A stretch of 64,000 bases of DNA, from contig NZ_QRGD01000008.1 of NCBI RefSeq assembly GCF_003449015.1, positions 1 to 64,000 on the forward strand. Direction: 5' to 3'. This document shows, one piece after another, positions 18,126 through 26,288 of the stretch; the first letter of the stretch is position 1, and every line of letters starts with the position of its first letter. Both the position numbers and the translations under genes were made by a program. This DNA is from Aureibaculum luteum. Its GTDB lineage: Bacteria > Bacteroidota > Bacteroidia > Flavobacteriales > Flavobacteriaceae. Under the pieces are notes generated by a model that saw nothing but the letters and a program-made list of their open reading frames with translations, was not told the origin of the DNA and searched no databases.

Positions 18126-19766
18126 CTAATAAAGCTCTTTATAGTATTGTGTTGCCATACGTTTACTTCCAAATTCTGGAAGTACATCATCAATACCATT
18201 AAATACAATTTCTTGCCATTTTTTTGGCGAATCATAGTAAGTAGGTAATACTTTATTTTCTAAAATATCATAAAGGCTTTCGCTATCCAGTCTATCTTGA
18301 TCCCAAGAAGGTAAATTATGATCTACTTCAGGAAAAACGAAACAGTTTTTGCTATCTTTTACAAATTCTGGTATCCATCCATCATTAGTAGATACATTTA
18401 CAGATCCATTCATTGCAGCAGTCATTCCACTGGTACCAGAAGCTTCTCTCGTTATTCTTGGCGTATTTAACCAGATATTTGAACCTTCTTTTAGTTTTTT
18501 TGATAATTCAATTTCATAACCAGTAAGTACGGTAATATTTTTTCTAGGTTTTGAGTAGTTCACTAAATAATTAAAACTATCAATAGCTCCATAATCAAAT
18601 GGATAAGGTTTACCTGCCCAAATAATTTGTACCGGATATTTTTCATTTGATATGAGTCTTTCAAAACGCTCAATATCAAAAAGTAATAAGTCAGCTCTTT
18701 TGTAACCTGCAAAACGACGTGCCCAAACGATTGTTAAAATAGTTGGATCAAATTGTTTGCCTGTTTGCATATAAACTTCGGAAAATAAATCTGATTTTAA
18801 TTCCGTTTTTCTTTTGGTAAATGCCTTCGCGTTTTTAGTTTTAGCGGCCTTCTTTATTTTATCATCTTGCCAAAATTTTTGATTTTGAGCATTGGTTATA
18901 GGAATAATTTTACTCACACCTTTAAAGTCTTTCCACATATCTTGAGAAACCTTAGCATGCAATTTAGAAACCGCGTTTGATTTTTTTGCCATTCTTAAGG
19001 CTGACACAGTATAATTGATCATTCCTCCATTAACAGCTTCTTTCGATAGTTCATCGTTAGATAAGTTTCTTCCAAAAAATCCACAACGGTTTAAGAAACG
19101 AGCTTCACGTTCCTCGTTTCCTGCTTTTTCTGGAGTGTGGGTAGTAAAAACCATTTGGCTCTTTTTTACACCTTGATCTCTTAAATAATAAAAAGCGGGT
19201 AAACCATGGCCTTCATTCAAATGATAAACATCTGCTCCTCCTAAGGCTTCAACAATTTTTGCACCAGCAAGACCCAAAACGATACTTTGTGATACACGTG
19301 TTACTTCATTAGAATCATAAAGATGATTGGTAATAGTTCTAGATAAATGGTCATTTCCTTCCACGTCAGTGGTTAGCAAATAGATAGGCACAGTACCAAA
19401 GATCTCTGGTTTTAGTACCATTGCTCGTACTTTTACAGCAGGATTATCATGTAGTTTTATCTCAACCTCTAAGCCTGAATCTTCTAAAAAATCGAAATGT
19501 TTTTCAGTGAAATCAGCTTTCATGGTTTGATCTTCATTCCTGTTTTGATCATAATAGCCATATTTCCATAACATACCAATACCGATCTGGTTTTGTTTTA
19601 ATTCAAAAGCTGAACGCATATGTGAACCGGCTAAAAAGCCTAAACCACCTGAATATATATTTAAAGCTTGGTCAATTCCAAATTCCATACTAAAATAGGC
19701 AACTTTTTTACTGAATTTTTTTGCTGGAGTGTAGGGATGATACCACTGATTGTATTTCGAAGACAT
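18126..19766 (-). CDS. Short alpha-glucan phosphorylase family protein (GT35), PLP lysine absent
   Basis: This 546-residue cytoplasmic protein belongs to the short alpha-glucan phosphorylase group (TIGR02094-like), against about 800-850 residues in classical GlgP. Motifs seen are KVAYFSMEFGIDQALNIYSG, GGLGFLAGSHMRSA, VYHLNEGHGLPAFYYLRD, FTTHTPEKAGNEE, WARRFAGYKRADLLL and IWAGKPYPFDYGAID. At the cofactor site, where phosphorylases read EASGT-xx-MK with the Lys bound to PLP, this protein reads EASGTSGMTAAMNGS; the codon is ACT (Thr). Without that lysine, PLP-dependent phosphorolysis is doubtful. It may be a non-phosphorolytic GT-B enzyme acting on alpha-glucan or regulatory. I recall similar Thr variants in other Bacteroidota but cannot verify. 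No other glycogen gene is adjacent. Confidence 0.85.
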   Translation of the reverse strand: MSSKYNQWYHPYTPAKKFSKKVAYFSMEFGIDQALNIYSGGLGFLAGSHMRSAFELKQNQIGIGMLWKYGYYDQNRNEDQTMKADFTEKHFDFLEDSGLEVEIKLHDNPAVKVRAMVLKPEIFGTVPIYLLTTDVEGNDHLSRTITNHLYDSNEVTRVSQSIVLGLAGAKIVEALGGADVYHLNEGHGLPAFYYLRDQGVKKSQMVFTTHTPEKAGNEEREARFLNRCGFFGRNLSNDELSKEAVNGGMINYTVSALRMAKKSNAVSKLHAKVSQDMWKDFKGVSKIIPITNAQNQKFWQDDKIKKAAKTKNAKAFTKRKTELKSDLFSEVYMQTGKQFDPTILTIVWARRFAGYKRADLLLFDIERFERLISNEKYPVQIIWAGKPYPFDYGAIDSFNYLVNYSKPRKNITVLTGYEIELSKKLKEGSNIWLNTPRITREASGTSGMTAAMNGSVNVSTNDGWIPEFVKDSKNCFVFPEVDHNLPSWDQDRLDSESLYDILENKVLPTYYDSPKKWQEIVFNGIDDVLPEFGSKRMATQYYKELY

Positions 19767-19893
19767 AATTATTTTAATTTATTTTTGAAGCTACAAAAAT
19801 AATACAATTTATGACCGAAATTATGTATTTCGAATAAGTTTTTATTGAGAATGTGATAGGTTAACAGTCAAGAAACCTAATATTAATACTAAC

Positions 19894-21381
19894 TTATTTT
19901 TCAATAACAATTTTCTTGTTTATTATAGTATTCTCAAGTTGTATGGTTAATAAGTAAATTCCGCCCGAAATAGTGGAAACATTAATTGTAGTATTAGTTA
20001 GGTTCAACGTTTTAATTTTCTGCCCGTTCATATTAAATAAGGCGATGTTCTTAATTTTTTGCCCACTATCATTATCGATGGTGATTTGATCCTTAACGGG
20101 ATTAGGATATATGTTTATTGAATTTTCTAAGATATTATCATACACGGCTAATGCTGAGTTATATATGGGTAGTTCTACTACATAGCAATCTATCGATTTG
20201 CCATCATCAGAGCCACTCCAGTCAGATCCAAAAAGCACTCTAGTGCCGGTAGGACTTAAAACAGCATGTGGTTCACCCCAATAATCAAATTGATCTTCGT
20301 CAGCTCTATGATGACCAATTCTATATACTTTAATGTTGTTTTTATCCGCTTTGGCAATGACCAGCTCTTGATCCAATAGTGTTTGTCCATTTTGTCCACC
20401 ATCTTTATAGCCAACCAGAGATGCTGCTACCCATCCGGGTTGTGTGTTTTTATGTGCCAGTGCGGATATATGAGTACCCGATTGTGTGTAATTATACCCT
20501 AGTGATTCGCTGATAATTGAAAAGCATTCTCCACTTGCCATGTTATGAGCCACAATATCTCCTGTACAACCACCTTGTGATGTTGGGTCAAAGGCAACGG
20601 CGAAATAAGCATCGTTCCCATTCGCTAATTTTCCCATACAAGAATGTTCGCCTTTTAATTCATTTAATGTGGTTTGTATATTTCCAGCCGAATTGTAAGA
20701 TATTTTATCATGGTAGAAGTAATTGCCTGATGGTGTTGGCATAGGGGCAAGGTAATTTATAGTGTTGATATTAAATGAGGTTGTTACTCCTGTTGAAATT
20801 TTATAATAAAAAGCACTGCTATTATCGCACCTAAAACTAATGATGTCAGAGTCCCATGACATCATTTGTACGTCATTACCTAAACTTATATTACCATTGC
20901 AGCCTGATGCTGTATCTAAATTGACTAAAATTTCTTTAGAGTTAGTGTCTACATTGTATTTGATAAAATCATCGGACGTAGCTTCTAAATAGTAAAAGTA
21001 TTTGGGGTTGTTAAAGTCCCAAAATAGTTGTTCTATATCATCTGGCTTAACATCTAACGTTTTAATAAATTGATAAGTTGTTCCGTTTAAAAGTAAGTGA
21101 CCTTTACCAACTTGATAAACAAGCATATAAGATTCATCTGCATTCCAAGCTTGTATGGTGCTATACATTGGTTTTATAATTTCACCATTAGCTGCATTTG
21201 TAATACGTCTAATCGTGGTGCCAAAAGAAGGGTCGGTAATGGTTTGAAGATAGCCCGGTTTATCAATATTTTGCATTGGTCTGTTGGTTAAATCATTTGC
21301 AACAAGACCGTAGCCTAAATCTTGTGAATACGTAAAAGTTATGAAAAAAAAAGTCAAGAATAAAGCAATACAGCTCCTCAT
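19894..21381 (-). CDS. Secreted beta-propeller protein with T9SS type A sorting domain
   Basis: The protein has about 495 residues from ATG 21381 (signal peptide MRSCIALFLTFFFITFTYSQ). The frame also allows TTG at 21405, but the ATG gives a cleaner signal. The body has WD40/PD40-like blade motifs (NADESYMLVYQVGKGHLLLN, DIEQLFWDFNNPKYFYYLEA, GEPHAVLSPTGTRVLFGSDW), reminiscent of TolB or oligogalacturonate-lyase-type propellers, but no catalytic set can be assigned. The last 80 residues are a type A sorting domain: ENSINIYPNPVKDQITID, IKNIALFNMNGQKIKTLN, ISGGIYLLTIQLENTIINKK. That domain directs export by the type IX system and surface attachment. It is apparently monocistronic. Unknown substrate. 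Confidence 0.85.
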   Translation of the reverse strand: MRSCIALFLTFFFITFTYSQDLGYGLVANDLTNRPMQNIDKPGYLQTITDPSFGTTIRRITNAANGEIIKPMYSTIQAWNADESYMLVYQVGKGHLLLNGTTYQFIKTLDVKPDDIEQLFWDFNNPKYFYYLEATSDDFIKYNVDTNSKEILVNLDTASGCNGNISLGNDVQMMSWDSDIISFRCDNSSAFYYKISTGVTTSFNINTINYLAPMPTPSGNYFYHDKISYNSAGNIQTTLNELKGEHSCMGKLANGNDAYFAVAFDPTSQGGCTGDIVAHNMASGECFSIISESLGYNYTQSGTHISALAHKNTQPGWVAASLVGYKDGGQNGQTLLDQELVIAKADKNNIKVYRIGHHRADEDQFDYWGEPHAVLSPTGTRVLFGSDWSGSDDGKSIDCYVVELPIYNSALAVYDNILENSINIYPNPVKDQITIDNDSGQKIKNIALFNMNGQKIKTLNLTNTTINVSTISGGIYLLTIQLENTIINKKIVIEK

Positions 21382-21558
21382 AATGTTAGCGTTAATAATT
21401 TTCAATTAAATTTTTCACGATTAAGTAGGGGCTGAATTCAATCAAATTAATCGTAATATCTTTTAAAAGAAAAACACATATAAGGGAAATGTGTTTAGCG
21501 TTTAAGAGCTAAAGATATTCAAAGAATCTAAAGGAAATCTAAATTTAAAGAGCGGGTA

Positions 21559-22605
21559 TTATTTTTTGACAGGTAACGGAATTACGGTGTCGTTTCCGGA
21601 AATAATATTTGCTATTCCTCTTGTTTCTGGGTATTGTTCTAATATGATTTTTATGAATACCGTTATAGGAATAGACATTATCATACCTGGAACACCCCAA
21701 ATAAAGCCCCAAAACATTAACATTACCAATACGGTAATAATATTTATGGAGAATGATTTCCCCATAAAAATTGGTTCTAAAATACTTCCGAATAAAACTT
21801 GTACTCCCGTAATTGTTAAGACAAAAAATAGTAAAATACTATTAGGATCTAATTCTACAAAAGCAAATAAAGCTAATAGAATCACAGTTATAAAGGAGCC
21901 AATCATTTGAACAAAGTTTATGACAAAGGCGAACAGTCCCCAGAAAATTGGAAAACTAACATCAAAAAAGTAACATGCTAATCCAGTAAAAATTCCTGTA
22001 CCTAAACTCACTAAAAATTTTACTTTAATGAATTTTATTAAGTCTTTCTCAATTTTCATAAAAGTCTTTACAGAAGTATGCTTTTGTTTAAGGATGGTAT
22101 TGTTCATGAGTTTTTGAACATTAATAGACTCAGCAAGCCATAAAACAACGAAAAATGCAGTCATCAAAGTCATTGTTAACGTATTACCAATATAACTAAT
22201 GGTTGAGCCGAAATTGTCTTTATTAAGAAAGTGGTTTAAAAAATTAGTATCTGCCCCTTGTTCAACTCCAAAAATATCTTGGTAAGAATTTAAAATAGCT
22301 ACTAATTTTATCTGGGCTTTTTCGATAAAAGCTTCATTTGTAGCAATTATTTCCCTACTAGATAATTGTATCAGTTCGGCTATAATTTTTAGGCCACCTA
22401 TAATTATAAGTATAACTATGGAGATGCTTATCGCTTTAGCTATTCCTTTTTTTTGTAACCAACGCAACAATGGTAAAAATAATAATGCAATAAACATTGA
22501 GAATACCAATGGTATAAAAATAAATGAGAGTATATTTAATAAATAGAATACTACAGGTACTACTAAAATTAGCAATAATGTATTTGTTGTTTTAAGATTA
22601 TTCAT
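21559..22605 (-). CDS. AI-2E family transporter (PerM-like)
   Basis: This 348-residue inner-membrane protein has about seven or eight helices: TLLLILVVPVVFYLLNILSF and FIPLVFSMFIALLFLPLL at the N-terminus, KAISISIVILIIIGGLKIIA, then a soluble loop, LTMTLMTAFFVVLWLAESI, and a C-terminal block with FWGLFAFVINFVQMIGSFIT, PNSILLFFVLTITGVQVLFG and MFWGFIWGVPGMIMSIPITV. The GVPGMIMSIP motif typifies the family once named UPF0118. Members export diverse molecules or ions; the AI-2 label is historical and should not be taken as proof of a quorum-sensing role. It lies 32 bp after the region encoding prmC on the same strand, so it may be co-transcribed with prmC and the GNAT. Confidence 0.88.
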   Translation of the reverse strand: MNNLKTTNTLLLILVVPVVFYLLNILSFIFIPLVFSMFIALLFLPLLRWLQKKGIAKAISISIVILIIIGGLKIIAELIQLSSREIIATNEAFIEKAQIKLVAILNSYQDIFGVEQGADTNFLNHFLNKDNFGSTISYIGNTLTMTLMTAFFVVLWLAESINVQKLMNNTILKQKHTSVKTFMKIEKDLIKFIKVKFLVSLGTGIFTGLACYFFDVSFPIFWGLFAFVINFVQMIGSFITVILLALFAFVELDPNSILLFFVLTITGVQVLFGSILEPIFMGKSFSINIITVLVMLMFWGFIWGVPGMIMSIPITVFIKIILEQYPETRGIANIISGNDTVIPLPVKK

Positions 22606-22636
22606 TAATGTCGCAAAATTTAATTTGCAAAGTTAA

Positions 22637-23536
22637 TTAAAGATTTGATTTGTTAGTTGCTTTTAACATTCTTTTGTTTCCGTAAATATCTTCTCTTATT
22701 TCAATCATTTCAAATCCCTTTTGTTCTAATAAAAGAGCGGTCTCAGAAGCCAAATATTGATTGATCTCAAAATAAATCAATCCATTTTCTGTTAAGTTCT
22801 CTTTGGCAAATTCTGCGATTTTCTCATAAAACAAAAGAGGGTTATCGTTATCTACAAATAAGGCTAAATGAGGTTCGTTCTGTAATACATTATTTTGCAT
22901 TTCTTCTTTCTCCAATTCACGAACGTATGGTGGGTTGCTTACAATAATGTCATATTTTTTTAATAAGGTAGTGTTAAGTTTACGAGGTAAGTTTACAATG
23001 TCTTGTTCAATGAAATTGATATCAACATCGTTTACTTTTGCATTCTCCTTTGCGGTAGTCAAAGCATTTTTGGAAACATCTAAAGCACTTATCTTAGTGT
23101 TAGGGCATTTTTTAGCGAGGCTAATCGCAATACAACCGCTACCAGTTCCAATGTCTAATATTGATGTTCGGCTACTGTCTGTATCTTTTTGATTTGAAAT
23201 TTCAGAAATCCTATCTGAACAAATCCAATTGACTAATTCTTCTGTTTCAGGTCTGGGAATCAACACATTTTCATTAACTTTAAATATAAAGCCGCAAAAT
23301 TCTGTATTCCCTAAAATATATTGAATTGGCTTTTCTTGCTTTAAAAGTGCTATAGAATTTTTAAATTGACTCAAATGCTGAGTAGATAATTCAATAGTAG
23401 GCTCTAAAAAAACTTCCTTTTTTTGTAATTGTAAAAACCCTTCAATTAATAAATAATAAATTGATAAAATTTCATCTTTAGGGTAAATGTCCGTTAATTC
23501 ATCTATAAAAAGAGATTTTAATTGTAATAAGTTCAT
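22637..23536 (-). CDS. prmC: Release factor glutamine methyltransferase
   Basis: PrmC N5-methylates the Gln of the GGQ motif in peptide release factors RF1 and RF2, raising termination efficiency. The 299 residues comprise an N-terminal helical domain (about 1-90) and a class I SAM-methyltransferase domain: SILDIGTGSGCIAISLAKKC is the SAM loop, ISALDVSKNALTTAKENAKV follows, and IVSNPPYVRE is the NPPY motif that binds the target Gln. The segment NVLIPRPETEELVNWI is the conserved family linker. ATG at 23536 abuts the stop of the upstream GNAT gene, so the two are co-transcribed. Confidence 0.95.
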   Translation of the reverse strand: MNLLQLKSLFIDELTDIYPKDEILSIYYLLIEGFLQLQKKEVFLEPTIELSTQHLSQFKNSIALLKQEKPIQYILGNTEFCGFIFKVNENVLIPRPETEELVNWICSDRISEISNQKDTDSSRTSILDIGTGSGCIAISLAKKCPNTKISALDVSKNALTTAKENAKVNDVDINFIEQDIVNLPRKLNTTLLKKYDIIVSNPPYVRELEKEEMQNNVLQNEPHLALFVDNDNPLLFYEKIAEFAKENLTENGLIYFEINQYLASETALLLEQKGFEMIEIREDIYGNKRMLKATNKSNL

Positions 23537-24013
23537 TTATAAAGTTTTTAGCATCCAAACGCTACATGAGCTGTGACCAGTATCACCTAAAGAGCTTTCT
23601 AATGAGGTGAAACCATTCTTTTTGTATAAGTGTATGGCCGCCTCCATTCTCGGGTCCGTTTCTATGTAACATGCACTAAATCCGAAGTTTTTCGCTTCTT
23701 GTAAGCATTTTTTTATAAGGACGCTACCTACACCTTTACCTCTGGCAATAGGGCTGAAGTACATTTTTTGAAGTTCGCAAACGCCTTCAGTATTATTTTT
23801 TAAAGCTTTAATTCCAGCACCACCAACAATTTTATTTTCGTTTTCTATAACAAAATAAACTTCTTTGTTTTTTTGATACGACGCATACATTTTTGTGGTT
23901 TCTATATCTTCATAAGCAGTACCATTAGTAGGTAAGCCAAATTCTAATATAGTTTCTTTAATTATTTGTTCTATTTCTTGATTATCTTTCGGTTCTATTT
24001 TTCGAATAATCAT
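23537..24013 (-). CDS. GNAT family N-acetyltransferase
   Basis: This 158-residue GNAT-fold enzyme should transfer an acetyl group from acetyl-CoA to an amine. KMYFSPIARGKGVGSVLIKK contains the acetyl-CoA pyrophosphate-binding R/Q-x-x-G-x-G/A signature as ARGKGVG. IVGGAGIKAL forms the preceding strand, and AAIHLYKKNGFTSLE the usual C-terminal helix. The substrate is unknown. It starts only 27 bp from the divergently transcribed ribD and runs directly into prmC with no intergenic base. Confidence 0.85.
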   Translation of the reverse strand: MIIRKIEPKDNQEIEQIIKETILEFGLPTNGTAYEDIETTKMYASYQKNKEVYFVIENENKIVGGAGIKALKNNTEGVCELQKMYFSPIARGKGVGSVLIKKCLQEAKNFGFSACYIETDPRMEAAIHLYKKNGFTSLESSLGDTGHSSCSVWMLKTL

Positions 24014-24028
24014 ATCTTTTTAAATCTG

Positions 24029-24036
24029 TATTTTTG
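24029..24036 (+). promoter_or_regulatory. -7 box of ribD, 4 nt from the start codon
   Basis: TATTTTTG fits TAnnTTTG. The GTG start at 24041 follows after four bases (CGAT), so a transcript from here would be nearly leaderless. No well-placed TTG box is visible. Confidence 0.5.
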
Positions 24037-24040
24037 CGAT

Positions 24041-25087
24041 GTGAAGATACATGAAAAATACATAAAACGCTGTTTAGAATTGGCAAAAAACGGATTGGGT
24101 TTAACAAGACCTAATCCCATGGTGGGTTGTGTTATTATATGCGATGATGCTATTATTGGAGAAGGTTTTACCAGCCCATATGGAGGGAATCACGCAGAAG
24201 TAAACGCGATTAATTCAGTGGTAGACAAAAGTAAGTTGCAAAAATCAACACTTTATGTGAGTTTAGAGCCATGTAATCATTATGGAAAAACGCCTCCTTG
24301 TTCTGATTTGATTGTTAAGCATAAACTTCAAAAAGTTGTTGTGGGATGTGTAGATCCGTTTGAGGCAGTTGCAGGAAAAGGTATTGATAAATTAAGAAAA
24401 TCGGGTTGTGAGGTAATTGTTGGTGTTCTAGAAAACGAATGTATTGCGTTAAATCGTCGCTTTTTTACTTTTCATAATAAAAAAAGACCTTTTATTATAT
24501 TAAAATGGGCAGAAACAACAGATGGCTTTATTGCTCCTGTTAAAAGAGTTGTAAAAAATGAACCAGTATGGATTACCAACCGATATTCACGTCAATTGGT
24601 GCATAAATGGCGAGCTGAGGAACCTGCTATTTTAGTGGGTACTAATACCGTGATGCAAGACAATCCTAAATTGGATGTGCGAGATTGGGCTGGAGAAAAT
24701 CCGTTGAGATTGGTATTAGATAGAAAATTACGAATTCCAGATAGTTGTCATGTTTTAGATGGGGGAAATAAGACCATCGTGTTTAATGAAGTCGAAAACA
24801 GAGAAGAGGAAGCCTTAGTCTATTGTAAAATTAATTTTTCAGAAAATGTTCCTCAGCAAATTTGTAATTATTTATATCAAAATGAAATTCAATCAGTACT
24901 AATAGAAGGAGGTGCTAAAACGTTACAATCTTTTATAGAGGCTAATTTATGGGATGAAGCGAGGGTTTTTGTTGGAAATTCAACTTTTTATGATGGAGTA
25001 AGAGCTCCTTATATTAAAGGTGTTGAAATTTCAAAAAAAGAAATTAAGTCTGATTCATTAAAAATTTTGGTTCCAAAGGTTTTGTAA
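24041..25087 (+). CDS. ribD: Bifunctional riboflavin deaminase/reductase
   Basis: RibD performs two steps of riboflavin synthesis: deamination of the pyrimidine intermediate, then reduction of the ribosyl side chain with NADPH. The zinc-dependent deaminase domain is at about 1-145, with GGNHAEVNAI (His and catalytic Glu) and SLEPCNHYGKTPPC (two Cys ligands). The reductase domain spans about 150-348, with FIILKWAETTDGFIAP, AILVGTNTVMQDNPKLDVRD and SVLIEGGAKTLQSFIEANLW. I take GTG at 24041 (KIHEKYIKRCLELAKNGLG follows) as the start, because family members begin here. The frame extends to 23966, but that would overlap the divergent GNAT gene and its promoter. Other rib genes are not nearby. Confidence 0.93.
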   Translation: MKIHEKYIKRCLELAKNGLGLTRPNPMVGCVIICDDAIIGEGFTSPYGGNHAEVNAINSVVDKSKLQKSTLYVSLEPCNHYGKTPPCSDLIVKHKLQKVVVGCVDPFEAVAGKGIDKLRKSGCEVIVGVLENECIALNRRFFTFHNKKRPFIILKWAETTDGFIAPVKRVVKNEPVWITNRYSRQLVHKWRAEEPAILVGTNTVMQDNPKLDVRDWAGENPLRLVLDRKLRIPDSCHVLDGGNKTIVFNEVENREEEALVYCKINFSENVPQQICNYLYQNEIQSVLIEGGAKTLQSFIEANLWDEARVFVGNSTFYDGVRAPYIKGVEISKKEIKSDSLKILVPKVL

Positions 25088-25096
25088 TTAAATTTG
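25067..25096 (+). promoter_or_regulatory. Complete promoter for the YigZ gene
   Basis: TTG (25067-25069), a 19-bp spacer, then TAAATTTG (25089-25096) matches the Bacteroidota -33/-7 promoter exactly. The predicted transcription start is about 25100, inside the short ribD-yigZ gap. Confidence 0.6.
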
Positions 25097-25139
25097 AGTA
25101 AACATTAAAATAATAAATATCGATACCTATAAAACCATA

Positions 25140-25718
25140 TTGAAAGCTTCGGAAGAAGTAATATTTAAAGATAGAGGTAGTAAGTTTTTAGGCTATGCCT
25201 ATCCTTTAATTGATGAAGAAAATGTAAAGCAACTTGTTGATAACCTTAAAAGTCAACACCATAAGGCGAGACATTGGTGTTATGCATGGCAAATTGGTGT
25301 AGAAGATGTGCATTATCGTGTAAATGATGATGGTGAGCCTAATAATTCTGCAGGCCAACCTATTTATGGGCAAATTCTATCCAAAGACATGACGAATGTT
25401 TTGGTCGTAGTAGTTCGTTATTTTGGTGGTACTAAATTGGGGGTTGGAGGCTTAGTGAATGCTTATAAAACGGCGGCACAACTTGCATTGGAGTCATCGA
25501 AAATAGTGATCAAGACTATAAATACGAAGTTTCAATTATCTTTTGAATATGCTCAAATGAATGTTGTAATGAGAATTATCAAAGAAACAAATGCGGATAT
25601 AATAGAGCAAATAATGGAAATGAAGTGCGAATTCGTAATTGCCATAAGAAAAAGTGAAGCTAAAAAGTTGCAATTAGTCTTAGAAGAATCAAGGCATATA
25701 CATTGGAAAATTATTTGA
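25140..25718 (+). CDS. yigZ: YigZ/IMPACT family protein
   Basis: This YigZ (UPF0029/IMPACT) protein has 192 residues from the first conventional start, TTG at 25140. The IMPACT N-terminal domain is evident: RGSKFLGYAYPLIDEENVKQ, HHKARHWCYAWQIG, VNDDGEPNNSAGQPIYGQIL, NVLVVVVRYFGGTKLGVGGL. A ferredoxin-like C-terminal domain follows. Family members are linked to translation control; the bacterial role is unsettled. The in-frame codons just upstream of the TTG read INIDTYKTI, and DTYKTI looks like the usual family N-terminus, so the true start may be the ATT at 25104 or an ATA at 25110/25113. No ATG, GTG or TTG exists there, and a stop lies at 25095-25097. Confidence 0.88.
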   Translation: MKASEEVIFKDRGSKFLGYAYPLIDEENVKQLVDNLKSQHHKARHWCYAWQIGVEDVHYRVNDDGEPNNSAGQPIYGQILSKDMTNVLVVVVRYFGGTKLGVGGLVNAYKTAAQLALESSKIVIKTINTKFQLSFEYAQMNVVMRIIKETNADIIEQIMEMKCEFVIAIRKSEAKKLQLVLEESRHIHWKII

Positions 25719-26123
25719 TTAAAAATAAGGATTAATTTTTTCTAAAATATACTCAGGAGCTTTCGTTGGTCGGTTACGTTTTATGTCAATAAAAACTAAA
25801 GTTGTAGTTGCTTTTGTTAATAACTCATCCGCTTCATTGTAAAGTTCATAGGCAAAATCTATTTTAAATCCAGGTAGTTTTATCAAAGTAGTTTTAAGGG
25901 TAAGTAGGTCGTCATATTTAGCAGGTTTTAAATAGTTAATATTCATATTGATAACGGGAAGCATAACGCCAAATTCTTCCATCTTTTTATAAGACAAACC
26001 TAGGTTGCGAAGCCATTCAACTCTACCCATTTCAAAGTATTGAGCGTAATTACCATAGTACACATATTTCATTTGATCGGTTTCTCCGTAACGTACTCTA
26101 ATATTTATTTCATGGTTCAACAT
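25719..26123 (-). CDS. Acyl-CoA thioesterase, hotdog fold (YbgC/4HBT type)
   Basis: This single-hotdog thioesterase has about 134 residues. INIRVRYGETDQMKYVYYGN holds the 4HBT signature (Y-x-E-T-D-x-M, then YYGNY) with the catalytic Asp in ETD. YFEMGRVEWLRNLGLSYKKM and NINYLKPAKYDDLLTLKTTL are further family segments. It should hydrolyse acyl-CoA or acyl-ACP in the cytoplasm; the exact acyl group is unknown. ATG at 26123 (MLNHEINIRVRYGETD) is chosen because the longer frame to 26174 adds an atypical Phe-rich extension. It converges with yigZ, the stops being adjacent, and diverges from dnaA. Confidence 0.88.
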   Translation of the reverse strand: MLNHEINIRVRYGETDQMKYVYYGNYAQYFEMGRVEWLRNLGLSYKKMEEFGVMLPVINMNINYLKPAKYDDLLTLKTTLIKLPGFKIDFAYELYNEADELLTKATTTLVFIDIKRNRPTKAPEYILEKINPYF

Positions 26124-26288
26124 AAATTTGCTATATTTGAAGACGAGTGTAATAAAAAAAAAGTTGAAAAACAAGGATAAAAAAATTTTTTATAATAAAA
26201 TTTATTCACATTTTTGTAGCTCGAAATAAGAGAGAGCATAACCCCAATTTTAAGCTCTTTTTTAAACTAACAAAACTAAATAATTAGA
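26124..26288 (+). promoter_or_regulatory. dnaA upstream region
   Basis: This 165-bp gap holds TATATTTG (26132-26139, TAnnTTTG) and a near-match CATTTTTG around 26219, either of which could start dnaA transcription. It also contains one DnaA-box-like TTATTCACA at 26212-26220, which could allow autoregulation. A single box is not enough to call an origin. Confidence 0.4.

Noticed and set aside
21559-22605. Autoinducer-2 exporter involved in quorum sensing
   Set aside because: The AI-2E family name alone does not show the substrate, and no quorum-sensing gene is near.
23966-24040. ribD start at 23966
   Set aside because: It would overlap the divergent GNAT gene and place the TATTTTTG box inside the coding region. 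The family N-terminus begins at GTG 24041.
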